Part shown: piece after piece, positions 11,152 to 22,336 of the stretch
Position numbering within the stretch: the first letter of the stretch is position 1
How the letters are laid out: every line of letters starts with the position of its first letter
Source: Acephala macrosclerotiorum
Taxonomy: Eukaryota > Ascomycota > Leotiomycetes > Helotiales > Mollisiaceae
Length of the DNA: 64,000 nt
Reading direction: 5' to 3'
NCBI GenBank assembly: GCA_014904845.1
Contig: MU119241.1
Span: forward strand, 248,001-312,000
The notes under the pieces: generated by a model
Databases searched by the model: none
The model's input: the letters and a program-made list of their open reading frames with translations, nothing else
What the model was told of the DNA's origin: nothing
Translations under genes and position numbers: made by a program

Positions 11152-13369
11152 ATGGCGTTAGACCCCTCTCTTCATTGCCAGGATACCCAATATTACATAT
11201 CTTCACGATCTCCGCAGGCGCATGCACTTCGCAGTACATATGATTCACCTTTGTCCTTTTCTAGAGAGCGTGCATGTCCAACGTCACGACGCATATCTCT
11301 TCAACCGCTGCAGGAAAGGGCCAAGATGTACTCCAAAGAGCAGTCAACAATGGAACGAAGTTGCAGTTCGGCCAGCCGAGCATCCTTTCGTACATGCAAG
11401 AGATCCGTACCAGGGATGAAGACGTTGATGCCGCTCAAGCTATTGTCACCGACCCTTCCCGATTTCGATACCTGGCCGTCGCTAGAATCAAGCAAGAGAA
11501 CAACCTTTGGGACGAGGATAGTCTCGCAAGACTTTGAAGAGTTCTCGGAGATTGGAGACAGGGCAAGAGACTCTATGATCTCTCGAAAGCGATCACAGCA
11601 ATATCGAGACACTCCCATATACAGCCAACCTGGCTCTCCCATCCCAAGTCGAGCTTACTTCTCGGATAACGATGTGCGTTTCAACTTCTCACAGCCAGGA
11701 TCAATATCCGACGAGGATGGCTGCATCCATGACTCTGTCAGTCTGCAAGAGGATAAGTTAGAGGACGATAATCACAACCAGGTATGGCAAACAGATGGAA
11801 TGAACCCTCGATGTTTTTGCAGCTAACAAATCATAGAACGATGGTGAAAAGACTCCATGCACTGTGAAGAACGTCCCACAGAGACAATTCGTGACTCCAA
11901 CATCTCGATGGTCAGACCTGTCGTTTCAATGCTCAGGCGAGGCATTGTTCGAAAACGAAGCAGCCTGGCTAAGAAGTCCTATGAGCAAGAACAGTTCAGC
12001 CGATAGCACCATGTTGGCTGTTGATGCAAGAGACAACTTAGTAGAACGCATTGTAGAGAGTTGGCTCAGCGATACTAGTAGTAGCTTTGAACATGAAGAC
12101 GAAGCACTTGTAAGTCTTTCGAGCACATCAATCAATTCATTGCTAATAGAATAGTCATGCACCACCGCCTTGTCTCCCTCCAAAGCCCAGGTGATTGATC
12201 TTCGCATCAATCCTAATCATCCGTCTGAACTCTCCTTATGCATACCGGCACGATCATCCTCGCTCATGGGGACTTCTGTTCCAGAGAACAATTTCTGGGA
12301 GACCTTTGGCACTCCACCTATCACACCCGCTGGGCCATGGGATCGTGATCCAGACCTAGTCCAGAAGGCACATTCGCCTGATTACAACAACAACTTGCAG
12401 CTGTCCAAACATCATCTCGATTTTGCATTGCCAAGTCCACCGCTGTCACCACATGCATCACCTCAGAAGCGTCACACACAGCGCCTGTCTACTCAAGAAT
12501 TTAACATCCAATGGCCACTCCCACCTCCAAGCTTGCCTCAACTACTATTGACCGATATCGTCGGCTCACTGGAAGCCCTGACCTCCAGCTTCCCTTCCAC
12601 GATTCTTCTCTCTGAAAGTCCATGTATCACCGCAATTCGGTCACGAAACACGCCTCTTTCGCCTCCCATACAAAATACCACGTCACCTCCGCGATTACGG
12701 TCTCCCTTCGGCCACGAATTTCCTTGTCCGCCTTCATACCAACCGACTAGCAAACCCAAGAAACGAACCTTTTCATCACACCAAAGAGACTCTTCATCCG
12801 CCACATCAAGCAATCAACCACCTTCCCACTCTGCACCAACAACACGATCATCAAGTCTGCCCCTCCCTACATTAACGGCCTCTCTCCACCCACCAGACCT
12901 GTCCCCTCTTGAGAGAATATTCCCCAACACGTCAGACATCATGCTCTCATCCCTCTACGGCCACATCCTCGCCCACATATTCATCACCTCTCTCTCCTCG
13001 TCCTTTTCATCTCTCCCAAGTCCCCAATACGCTCATCCTCCTACCAACCGCAAAGCTCGCCGCGACACCCCTCACTGGACGGCTTCGCCCCTTTCCCCAA
13101 AAGCCGCAAACCTTCTTGGAATAGCTATATTGCAAGAGGACTCGGCAGAAAAACAGCTCCAGTTCAGACTTCGGATTCAGGCTTTACAGCAGAATCTTAG
13201 GAAATGCATCTACTGTCTCATCAGTGTTATGGATGAGAACCTTGAAATTGAGGACATGGCCGAGTTCGAAGATTCCGGCCCTGGATTCAACAATGGCAAA
13301 CTCTTCATGCGAACATTAGAAGAAGTCGTAAGGGGATGCGAGGCAAGGAATGCTGATGGTATGCTCTGA
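11152..13369 (+). CDS. hypothetical fungal protein, Pro/Ser-rich (705 aa)
   Basis: Model join(11152..11781, 11837..12109, 12155..13369). Intron 1 (55 nt, GTATGG...CATAG with CTAAC branch) and intron 2 (45 nt, GTAAGT...AATAG with GCTAAT branch) restore one frame throughout. An in-frame ATG at 11014 would add 46 residues; 11152 is preferred for its GCGATGG context. Most of the protein is Ser/Pro-rich, low-complexity and probably disordered (for example LPSPPLSPHASPQ). A folded helical part occupies the last 110 residues, including EKQLQFRLRIQALQQNLRKC. I do not recognise a domain. The gene is unbroken, in contrast to the decayed genes just downstream. Confidence 0.7.
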
Positions 13370-14323
13370 TAGAATGAAATAAGACGAGAAATCTTGCATC
13401 AATGGTGTCCGGAGTCCGTCAGAAGGGGTTCCTTTTAGATGAGATGTGTCAATGTTCTTTCATGTCCATAAAAGTGGCGTGGTTTACAGCGGGATTTGGG
13501 ACTTGCGAGATACCAGGAGGTTTTCATTTTTGCTTCGTGTAGCTATTTAGCACCGTACCCTCGCTTGCTGTTCGCAGCTCGATTCCGTTGACGTCTGATC
13601 AATCAAAAGCATCTTTATCTCAACTACTTCAATCTTTCAACCCACTTCTCACTTCATTCCTTCGCAATGCACAGTTTCAATCACACCGCACTTTGATTCT
13701 TTTCTCCAGACTTGAATGTTTTTGGATGTTTCAACTTCCAATCGAGCAATTGCATCGTCGTTCCTGCACGGCCATCTTTCTAAAATTGGCTACCAGCGCG
13801 GGGTGCTGTGCAACTGTGCGTGGTCCCACACAGCCCTACAACCCACCGCGGTCTGTCCTGTGTGCCTGACGAGCCCCCGAAACCATCCACTAAACACCAC
13901 TACCGAGCTCGCCGAACCCTCTTCCCCAGGCTATCCTTCGCGCTTGTACCTTTCTGTTCCTGAATCTAGTTGCGGCACAGAGTCAGCACTTTGTCTCTGA
14001 ACACGAAAACACCAATCAGAGCCTCTGACTCATTCAAACGAGTTCACAATGGCGCATAAAATACGGATTTGGATTGATTTGGGTGCATAAATGAATTCGA
14101 TATTCCCAGATTGGGATGCTCCGCCCTAAAGGAGATGGGACGAAATTATTTCATATCATCTAGGGTGATGTCCGTCGATATCTCATCTGGAAAGTCGGTT
14201 GCAATGACCGGTCGTTGTCGTTCTTCATAATTGAGAAGATTCGTTGAGTCTTCAATTGGATTCAGTGAGCGTTCATGTTCTCCATGTTGTCGCGATCGAG
14301 AACAATACCGGGTGAACGACACG
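13370..14323. other. intergenic, no gene supported
   Basis: This covers the 3' flank of the preceding gene and the 5' flank of the membrane-protein pseudogene. Frames at 13588-14000 are Ser/Leu-rich, start without context and have no motif. Confidence 0.4.
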
Positions 14324-15135
14324 ATGCCCGACTTACAAATCTCCCGCGTCTCCAGTGAAGCTCCTGAAGTCGTCCCAGGCCAATTCCTCTATGCCATCGA
14401 ACCCACTCACCTCACAACACCATCTCCTTCAACCTCACAGGCTAGCACCCAATTGCCAGGACTGCACAGCCGTTCTCATAGCTGGTTGTCGGATCGAAAA
14501 AGTCGACATGTCCAAGACGGCGGAGCTGGGGTAACTACTCCGCAAGTTATCAATGATGATGCGGCGCCATATCAACCGAAGGTGCATACGGGAAGGGTAT
14601 TCAGTCTGGTTGCCACGATCATCTTGGTTGTCATCGCGTTCTGCATCGGAGGTGGGATTGGAGGCGGGATTACGGGAGCTGTGATGTCGAGCTAGAAATC
14701 CGAGTATGTTCAATTTGGGAGAGTACGAAAGTCTATTTCAATGCTGACATTCATGATCTCTCTAGGTCATCTCCTGTCTCAACATCTCAATCCACAGTCT
14801 ACGTCGACCAAGCAGGTTGTCCTCTCATCAATAACTCAACATACACCTCTACTGCTGGTGCAACATTCCTCACTATCTGCGCAACCGCCATCCTCTCTTC
14901 CACATCAACTCAAAACATCGATCTCTCGAACTCAACACAAAGCTCCTTTAATGCCTGTTTAGACGCTTGTGCGAATGCGGCGGGTTGTGTTGGTGCGAGT
15001 TGGTATATGTTCGACCCTACAACTCCGAGTAGGAACTCGATTTGCTTTTTGAAAAGTGGGACGGGTGAGGAGGTCATGGCGAATGGTGGGGTGAGTGTTG
15101 TTAGTGGGTACCTGAAGAGTACTCTCCCGGCATGA
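14324..15135 (+). pseudogene. membrane protein with PAN/apple-like ectodomain, premature stop
   Basis: Two exons, 14324..14703 and 14766..15135 (62-nt intron, GTATGT...CTCTAG), form one frame apart from a TAG at 14693-14695. The N-terminal part is cytosolic and Ser/Thr/Pro-rich, followed by a membrane segment (VFSLVATIILVVIAFCIGGG) and a glycine hinge. The second exon encodes a Cys-rich ectodomain (CPLINNSTYTS, then FNACLDACANAAGCVGASW, then ICFLKSG) resembling fungal PAN/apple-type modules. The stop falls between membrane segment and ectodomain and sits at a place where CAG would fit; C-to-T in CpA context would give it. A truncated anchor without ectodomain might still be made. Function unknown; such proteins are thought to bind carbohydrate or protein at the cell surface. 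Confidence 0.7.
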
Positions 15136-15736
15136 AATTGAGCATGAAGAGGCGAAACACCATTTTCTAGTGAAGTAAGCTCAATGCGGTCGTATAGAGC
15201 TCTGCCATGACAGCGAGCCTGGACCTAAGAGTTCACATCTGCTAGCACACGATTGCTAGCTGGTGAAGAGGAAGAGCAAGAAGGTGCGTGTAGCGAATCA
15301 GCTGCAGCATAGTTGTGGTTAACGACGGTATCGACTCAGCATCTACCCTGCACCTATGCCGGAGAGATCCGATGTTTCTTCTTCCGAAGACACGAATGGC
15401 AGCATGGAATGTTCTCGGGCACTGCTTCTCACAGGAAATCTTCGAACTGTATACATTCATTTCTTTTGTATCTTGCTGCATTAGCGGGAGTTTAGAGAGG
15501 TACATGAAGCGTTTGCATAGCGTCTGCGATCAACATACCCATTTTTGAGGTATGCCTCCAGTCTGTTTGCTGCAAAGCATGTAGGTTGATTTTGAAGCCA
15601 ATTTTTGAATGACATTGTTCCACCGCATCTGCGCATCGCGTGCCATGTGCGATTTCTGCTGCACAGTGTCATGGTTATTGTGCGCTTCTCCTGCTGAATG
15701 ACAAGATTTTAGAACTACTCGCCGTCCTGCCATTGT
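15136..15736. other. intergenic or decayed sequence
   Basis: No frame with motifs. It may contain the eroded 5' part of the membrane-protein remnant that follows. Confidence 0.35.
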
Positions 15737-16051
15737 GTGGCTTCGGCATCACCTTCTTCAAAGTTATCACCAACCCCGATAGCCCTCTCAGCCGTTGCTG
15801 GTATCCTGGTTCTTGCTCTCCTCATTTTGGTTAGGATGGTGGTTCATACACAGGAGGAAAAACTCGAGACTCCTTGTAGCTCCTGCAAAGCTTCACAGCC
15901 ACACTCCCGAGCGAGTTCCAGCATCAGCCGGAGCCGAAGCAGACCTTTGAAGCATATACCGATCGTGTGGTTGCAGAGTTAGGCTGTACAGAAGCTCCCT
16001 ATACGCCGCAATCTGGATCAGCTTTGGCAGTGAGGAGGGAGGAGGTGTAGT
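15737..16051 (+). pseudogene. remnant of a single-pass membrane protein
   Basis: Successive segments read like one protein but lie in different frames. First comes a membrane segment (IALSAVAGILVLALLIL) in one frame, next a WWFIHRRK juxtamembrane motif in another, and then a tail (PEPKQTFEAYTDRVVAEL to VRREEV, stop at about 16051) in a third. The layout of hydrophobic helix plus basic stop-transfer is that of fungal WSC/Mid2-like surface proteins. At least two frameshifts separate the pieces and no start codon fits. The exact family and 5' end cannot be decided. Confidence 0.45.
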
Positions 16052-16656
16052 TTTTGAATTGGAAGTGCTGTTGAGCTGTTTGAGACTTCCAATTCACGAA
16101 TTGTACTATAATCCTGTCTATTGGTGGAGTATTCGGCTTGAAGCTCAGGAGATAGTCGGAATTGGGGTGTGAGTATGGTTTTGTATTTAGCGCAAGGCTT
16201 GGTTTGGGTCCTTAGGAGTAGCAGGGGAAGGGGTACGGACTCCCAACTAATTTACCATCGGACTTCTCCACTGTCTACTCTCATGCTGAGCACTCCTTGT
16301 AATTTTTCTGACAAGCACATCTACAAGGATTCCTCCGAGTAGCTGCACAAATCAGTAGTAAGTCAGATGATACCTCAAAACGCCAAGATGAGGCGGGCGT
16401 CTCCAGGATATTTGCCGACTGCGAGCAGTTTCTCAAGGACAACTCTTTCCATCTTGTGGAATTAAGAGAGCATGACCTAGCAGACGCATAGATCTCAATG
16501 TTGGAAGTGCCTTGCAGTCTCCCAAGGCAACAGTGTTTCGCCCCTCGTTTAGTCAGAGCTAGCCAACAACAAAAGGGGGGACGACGACCCCCGCTATTTC
16601 TTCCTCGCCTCTTCACAACACAACCTCAAAATCAACATCATCAAACAAAGAACATA
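16052..16656. other. intergenic, no gene supported
   Basis: No frame with recognisable content. The last 150 bp are the probable promoter of the TPR-like pseudogene. Confidence 0.35.
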
Positions 16657-17336
16657 ATGGCATCCACAACGACCGCACCCCCCGCCTTCTAGGCCTCCTT
16701 CAGCCCCGAACTCCGCGCCGAGCTGAGGAATCATCTTGACCCAGACAGACTCGGTGCCGCAATCGGAGATCCTGACTCCCAAGCCTCACGAACCGAGATC
16801 TCAACTCTAGCTCAAAAATTCTTGCACAATAGCAAGTAGGAGCTAGCAGAAGAGCTTCTCACCTACTACTACCTTACGCGAACTTTCGCGATCGGAGGAC
16901 GCGCGAATGCCGATACGCTGTACACACTCTTCAGCGTCGGATACGCGCAAATGGGCTAAGACGCCTACTCAAAAGCCGAGAAAACCTGGTGAGATCTCTT
17001 GGCTCTACCACTCAATACGTAACACTCCCGCCTTCGTACAAATCTAGGAACCGAGAGTAATCTAGGCCTTACGCTGGGAAAGTACGAAGAGGCTAAGGAG
17101 GGTTTGAGAAAGTTGCTGTCTAAGTTGCAGAAGGGGTTTCATGAGAGTGATCCGAGGTTGTTAGGGTGCATGAGGCATTTGATGGAGGCGCTTATTGGGC
17201 TGGGTAAACTTCACGAGGTGAGTGATTTGAACGATGAGGGGATGGAGCTGGCATTGAAAGTGAATGAAATTCATAGGGAGGCGGAAGTTGGGGCTGTGCA
17301 GGAGATTCGGGAGAAAATCCTTGACGCGGAGCCTTA
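16657..17336 (+). pseudogene. TPR-like protein gene with five in-frame stops
   Basis: One uninterrupted reading frame of about 226 codons runs from an ATG at 16657 to the TAA at 17334-17336 with no frameshift, but contains TAG at 16690, TAG at 16837, TAA at 16957, TGA at 16990 and TAA at 17020. Between them the peptide is helical and repeat-like (AELRNHLDPDRLGAAIGDP; LAEELLTYYYLTRTFAIGGR; LGLTLGKYEEAKEGLRKLL; LLGCMRHLMEALIGLGKLHE), typical of tetratricopeptide proteins. All five stops become CAG, CAA or CGA by a single T-to-C reversal, which is what RIP-like C-to-T change predicts. Other CAA codons in the gene remain intact, so the damage is partial and probably recent. Cellular role unknown. 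Confidence 0.8.
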
Positions 17337-17487
17337 AAAGATTAAACATCGGAGGAGTTCTCGTGTCATGACGCTTGATAGGAGAGTAGGATTCATTCCC
17401 CACTCTTTGCCTTCACTAAAGGATCGTCTCAGCAGCGAGTACGTTTCTGCATGATTCCCATAAGATCATAACTCTCAAGTGCGCTCT

Positions 17488-18931
17488 TCATAAACCTGGC
17501 TTTTTGCCATAAACGGACACACTACTCAACATTAGCGATATGTTTCATCCGCCTGGGAATATCAACTTACGAAACAAGATACGCATGAATCTTCGTATTC
17601 TTGATGTCCTCCTTCACACCTTCCAGCAACTTATCCAACCTGCTCTTCTCCCATCCTAAAACCCTGGTAAAAAGCGCCAAGCTCCACGCCTCAATCCCAA
17701 TGCTCATATTATGCGCCAACCACAAACTCATGTATTTACTTTTCTTTCCTTTCGCCCAAGGGCTCAAAGGACAGTATTCTTTCTTTTCAACTACACTTTC
17801 GAACCCGATCCCTTGTAGCCAATATTTGTAATGAGCAGCATTGGTCCACGGTCGTCCAGCTTTGGCTGCTGCCTCTATGATGAGTTTGTTCCACTCTGCG
17901 AGTGGCGAGCCTTCGGGAGGCGGATCGAGAAACTGGAATGGGAAAATAGGATCGTAGAGCTCGAGGATTCCTCCTGGTTCCAGAGCATCAAATGCACGTT
18001 GGAAGACCGCTTTGGGATTCTTGAAGCAGCTGAGGACCGCGCGGGCGTGGATGTAATCGAATTTGTGGTTGAAGATCCAGTCATCTTCTGCGTCATCGAT
18101 GACGAAGGAGCAGTTTTGAGGAACGCTAGGAATTTGAGATCGTGTGTCGGTCAAGTGATGATTTTTGGGACACCCACTAGTCTGGCTGTATCGGACTTAG
18201 ATCTGTGCCGGTGACTTTGCATGAAGGGTGTTCGTCGGCTTGACGTGTTAGCGAGACATCGTAGCTTTTATCGAGGCCAGGCATACCAAATTCAGTAGCC
18301 CATATGCCGGTACCAGTAGCGATATCGAGGACGTTCTTTGTTGTCTTAGGAATTGGGGCGATGGCTAACTTGTTATCATGAAAGAGCCGGAACATTCGAT
18401 GTTGGAAGTCTGGTAATCATTATTTGACACCAAGTAGGAGTCCGAGTGAACCATACCTAGCCTGTTCTGCTCTGTCTGCATTGCCTAGGAGTGAGTCAAA
18501 TAGAAGGGAGATCTGATGTAGAGGTCGCACCTCATCGTTTGGAAGAGGATATTCTGTTCTCCAGATTAACTTCCAGCTCCAAATAAGAGTGCTCTACTCA
18601 CGGCCTTCTTTATATCGATGATATGTCCTTCCATGCTCTTCAACATGCTCGTACAAGCTTGAGCTAACAGACTGTGTTGAACTCCTAAGTCAGGTCAGGT
18701 GACTGGATATCGAATTTGCGAGTTTACGTACAACATAGTGTTCATACTCCCAAGATCAGAGTCTCTGTCATAGTCATACTTCACCAACAGTCAGAATTGA
18801 CCTTTTACATACACAAATAATGCCAAAAAGATGAGAATCACCTCATCCTCCTCTGGCGTCCACCTGGTAATCGTGTCGACGGACTCCCGCTCCAGCTGAG
18901 GAACACCTTCAAGCTCTTCAATCTCTGCCAT
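17488..18931 (-). CDS. LaeA-like class I SAM methyltransferase
   Basis: Nine-exon model, complement(join(17488..17521, 17571..18125, 18178..18238, 18287..18409, 18457..18484, 18531..18553, 18602..18684, 18732..18778, 18842..18931)), 347 aa. Every junction has GT-AG ends and matching phase. One exon is only 23 nt. The protein has the family order: acidic N-terminus, RTYHRYKEGQYPLPNDE, DFQHRMFRLFHDNKL, SAM motif I (VLDIATGTGIWA), GTDLSPIQP, and the DDAEDDWIF segment. Apparent stops near 18180 and at 17567 are intronic. Relatives of LaeA/Llm proteins regulate secondary metabolism or methylate small molecules; the substrate is unknown. It is divergent from the ABM-fold gene, with 634 bp between starts. 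Confidence 0.9.
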
Positions 18932-19565
18932 GCTAAGCAAGTGAAATGACCACGATAAAAAGAGAGAAGAACTGGAAAAGCGGTTTGTCAAACCTCAAGC
19001 TTTTAGCTTGAAACACTCTCATGCGATATATTCCAGAGGTGGGGAATCCGCAGAGATGTAGCTTCGGGTACGCGGTGCCACCATCCCTCATTTGAAGGCC
19101 TCTCCGTTTTATAGATGGCTTTATCCAATCCTACGCGTGGCCTCGGGACCGATACACAGGATGAAGGTTGTTTCCGGAGGATCATTAGCCGCCTGTTTTG
19201 ACGTTAAAGTGTGCGTCCAGATTCGGAAAGTGGGGTGGTCATCGCACGTGATCTGCTGCTCATTCCCAAGACCACCTTGTCTCCATTGGCGTGTACGAAC
19301 ATCTGAAGGGGTAAATGTGAGGATATACTACTCTTGATATGCTAGGCTTTGATTGGACTAAGGAGCGAGGAGGTAATCAGCAAAGGGCATTGTCTATCAA
19401 CAGCCTTGCTTGATAAGCACTAGACTGGCTATTAAAGCTTCCTCACCTCTTACGTACCATCCCTTCAATGCATATACTTTCAAGACCAGCTCACGCTTAT
19501 CGGAACTTATAATCCCCGTCTCCAACTGCAAAGCAATCTGTCTGGCCTCTCGAGCTTCCTCCAAG
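18932..19565. promoter_or_regulatory. shared divergent promoter region
   Basis: This 634-bp gap lies between the starts of the methyltransferase (minus) and the ABM-fold protein (plus). It contains a GCACGTGAT core at about 19245. No gene is seen. The arrangement allows coregulation but does not prove it. Confidence 0.45.
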
Positions 19566-20189
19566 ATGCCCATCCTCGAAATCTGTCAACTGAGAGTGAA
19601 ACCCCACCTATCTAACGACGACCCCTTACTCCTCCTCGCCCTTCAAAAAGCCCGCAACGAACTTCGAGAGAAAGTAGTAAACACCCAATCTCGCTTCTAT
19701 CGCTGCGCCGAAGACGCATCTCTTATCTACATCTTCGGAGTCTGGCCTTCGTTGGATCACCACAAAGAATTTCTCGCTTCTCCTCATAAAGCTGAGATCC
19801 TGGACGCCCAGGATGAGCTCTTTGACTTCCAATGGATTATCCATACGAACATTACCGGGACAGGATGGGACGCTGTGCCTCTGAATGCTCCGATTATGGG
19901 GATTGCGAGGTTATTCATCAAGTCTGAAGGAGTGAAGCCTTACCAAGGAGTGGTGGATAAATACGGAAGCTTAATCGAGGAGGGAACAAAGCCTTACAAA
20001 AGATTCATGGAATGGAGAGTTGATTGCGAAGAGGGGAAGTTCGAGCATGTGTTTTTGACGGGGTGGGAGAAGAGGGGTGATCATGCTGCTTTCACGAAGA
20101 AGACGAGGGAGGAGCATCCGGAGTATGCTGAAGTCAGGGACAACTATGAGGCGATGGATGTCAAGCATGCGAGGGACATGGAGAAATGA
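19566..20189 (+). CDS. ABM-type dimeric alpha/beta-barrel protein
   Basis: Single exon of 207 aa from the ATG at 19566 (AAGATGC context); the frame is open 52 codons further upstream but that part is Ser/Leu-rich and lacks similarity to the family. The protein looks like two antibiotic-biosynthesis-monooxygenase-like ferredoxin folds in tandem: an N-terminal one (ICQLRVKP to the helix before DFQWII) and a C-terminal one (RFMEWRVDCEEGKFEHVFLTGW). Tryptophans in FGVWPSLDHHKEFL and FLTGWEKRGDHAAF occupy the places typical for the fold. Members range from small oxygenases to proteins of unknown role. Its divergent partner is the LaeA-like methyltransferase. Confidence 0.7.
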   Translation: MPILEICQLRVKPHLSNDDPLLLLALQKARNELREKVVNTQSRFYRCAEDASLIYIFGVWPSLDHHKEFLASPHKAEILDAQDELFDFQWIIHTNITGTGWDAVPLNAPIMGIARLFIKSEGVKPYQGVVDKYGSLIEEGTKPYKRFMEWRVDCEEGKFEHVFLTGWEKRGDHAAFTKKTREEHPEYAEVRDNYEAMDVKHARDMEK

Positions 20190-20377
20190 GAGATGTGTTG
20201 TATGGCAATCAATTAACAGCAGGCTGGTGTGTGGATACTGGACATGCCAGCTCCAAAGCTACCCGCCCCATTGCAAATTAAGTTAAGGTAAAGGCAAACC
20301 TTGATTTCCCACTGTCGTGCGCCTTCCCATGAACTCCTATGATCGTCAAGTTATCCCCTTCCGTACTCCCAAACTCA

Positions 20378-21712
20378 TCAAAGGTAGTAGTTTGACATCG
20401 AAACGGCACCTTGATACTTGTCACGCTTCTGCTCGGATCCTGGATGATGCTCGCCTTCTTTCTTGTTGTCCTCCAGAGCCAAACGTGCAGTTGCTACTGC
20501 CATATCACACTCCTCTGGTGTTGGCCCTTGAAGAATACCCCCCACCTCATCTTCTCCCTCTTGTTCGCCGCCTTCCTCCATAACCTCGTCCTCGTCCTCA
20601 TCGTCATCCACAAGATGCTTCTTCAACACCAAAATAGTTCCTCCATTGCCATCCTCAATCTCCGCAAAGAACATTTGCTCCTCCGATTGCTCAGTCCAAC
20701 GCTGCTGAACACCCCAAATCGCATAATTCAGGAAATAGCTCGCAACCTCCTCGCTCCAGCCCAAGCTCTTCAGCAGCTTGCAATTCGCACCCTCTTCAAC
20801 ACATCTCTTAAGACCAGCGGCCGTGTTCAGGATAGCAGCGTTGGCTCTGTCACGAGATGTAGGATCGCAATCGTTCCATATAGCCATGGCCTCGCGACGG
20901 ATCTCGACGCCCCAGTGTTGACCCTTCGCAGCTGCGTAGTCAATGCTCTCGTTGTTGTTAACCCAACAGAGAAGGCGCTTTCCGATTGGTTGGCGAATCT
21001 TATTTTTGAGGGCTTGGTCGTCGATGACATCTTGGTAGAGCAGACATTTTTTCTCGACCTGCAGGCTCGTTATTAGATTTGATTTGGCTTGGACCCAGAG
21101 CGCGAGGAAGAGGGCCAAAACGTCACCTTCAAGATTTTCCCTGATCCAAATCGATGGTAGATGTTAAGAAGAGCCTGGAAGATAGCCTCGATGTCCTCGC
21201 CCTTGACATAGTTCTCCGAGAATCGTTGAAGGATATGCTTTCCAACCTTAACTCCAACTGTATTGTAGGGTGTAGCTGGATACTTGTTCATGAACGTGTA
21301 GATCTTCTCGCCATAATTCGTCTCGAGGTAGGCTTCCAGGGCGACGTTTGATTTGCCGATCTTGGGGTTGATTGCTTTGCAATACTGCAGGTTTGTTAGA
21401 TCTCTTGCTTGCGAGCGCGCGTTGCATAGACAAAGACAGGGAGGGAGGTGGAAAAAGGAAGTCTTTGCGCGCACTCACAAGAGGGATCTTCTTGGCTAGG
21501 TCCTCAACACGCAAGAAGCTCAGAATACCCTCTGCGTATGGTGCTTCCCTCCTGTTCAACTTTGGAAGTGCCTGTGTCTCTTTAGCTGGCGCTTTGAAGA
21601 GAAGAGCAAAGAGAGAGACCTTTTTGTTCAGCTCCGCGATGATCTCCTGCGCACTCATCTTGGGTTTCTTGTCTTCTTCCTCCTTGTCTAGGTCAAGTCT
21701 GGTGAGAACCAT
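20378..21712 (-). CDS. uncharacterised fungal protein, paralogue A (390 aa)
   Basis: Model complement(join(20378..21058, 21127..21384, 21479..21712)). All splice phases are 0; introns are 94 and 68 nt with CTAAC-type branch sites and CAG ends. I do not recognise a domain. Conserved stretches shared with the plus-strand paralogue starting at 22337 are EDIEAIFQALLNIYHR, the segment around WVNNNESIDYAAAKGQHWG and LKRCVEEGANCKLLKSLGW. The last 80 residues carry an acidic run (DDDEDEDE) and may be disordered. The protein is rich in helix and lacks a signal peptide or membrane segment. The shared intron positions indicate a duplication. The frame is fully open. Confidence 0.75.
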
Positions 21713-22336
21713 CTTGCGATCCTTTCAAAACGACTTAATAGACGACTTGTAGCGTGATTTCTTCTCCGTAGCTTCTCCGTGCCTCCGTGGTACAAGTTGC
21801 TATTTATTGACGTCTATTGCCAAAGAGAGCAGAGACAAGAAAGTTCAGATGATGTTCTTGAGGCTGTGTCTTTGACTGATAATTCTCAATGATAGATTTG
21901 GACGAGGGGGTGTTAGCGCCGCTACCGTCAGAATTGGAATAGTCTCACCGGTTGAAAGCGCATTGCCCTCCCGTCATAGTATCTCTTATCTGGAAGGACA
22001 TCTTACCTGGTCATTGCCTATAATCAGAGACAAATACTTTCCCAAATGTCAAAATAGTTTGCGCACCACAGCTTGATCAGAGCCCTAAATCCGCCTTCTC
22101 TTTTCAGGATCCGCCACAGAAAGAGGAAAGATAATGACGCTTCTTGAATCTCCACTTCAGTTTATTTGCCCAAACTCCTTCTGCGCTTGAAGCATATCAA
22201 CTTCGTGCCACCGCCAGGCTCGATCCACAGAAAAAAAAAAAAAAGCCAGCTTGCTATCTTGCTCTCGGACTCGAATCAACTCCACCAGTTTCAAAAAAGA
22301 ACACATGAGTGTCCGATCACCACAATTGACAAGACA
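21713..22336. promoter_or_regulatory. divergent promoter between paralogues A and B
   Basis: The two paralogues start 624 bp apart on opposite strands. A run of 15 A residues lies near 22231-22246. No other gene is seen. Confidence 0.45.

Noticed and set aside
13588..14000. two overlapping plus-strand frames of 93-94 codons
   Set aside because: Ser/Leu-rich chance frames in the intergenic region with no motif.
18125..18178. apparent TAG in the methyltransferase after SPIQPD
   Set aside because: A GTGGGT donor two nucleotides into that codon and a CCTAG acceptor give SPIQPDYVPQNC without a stop.
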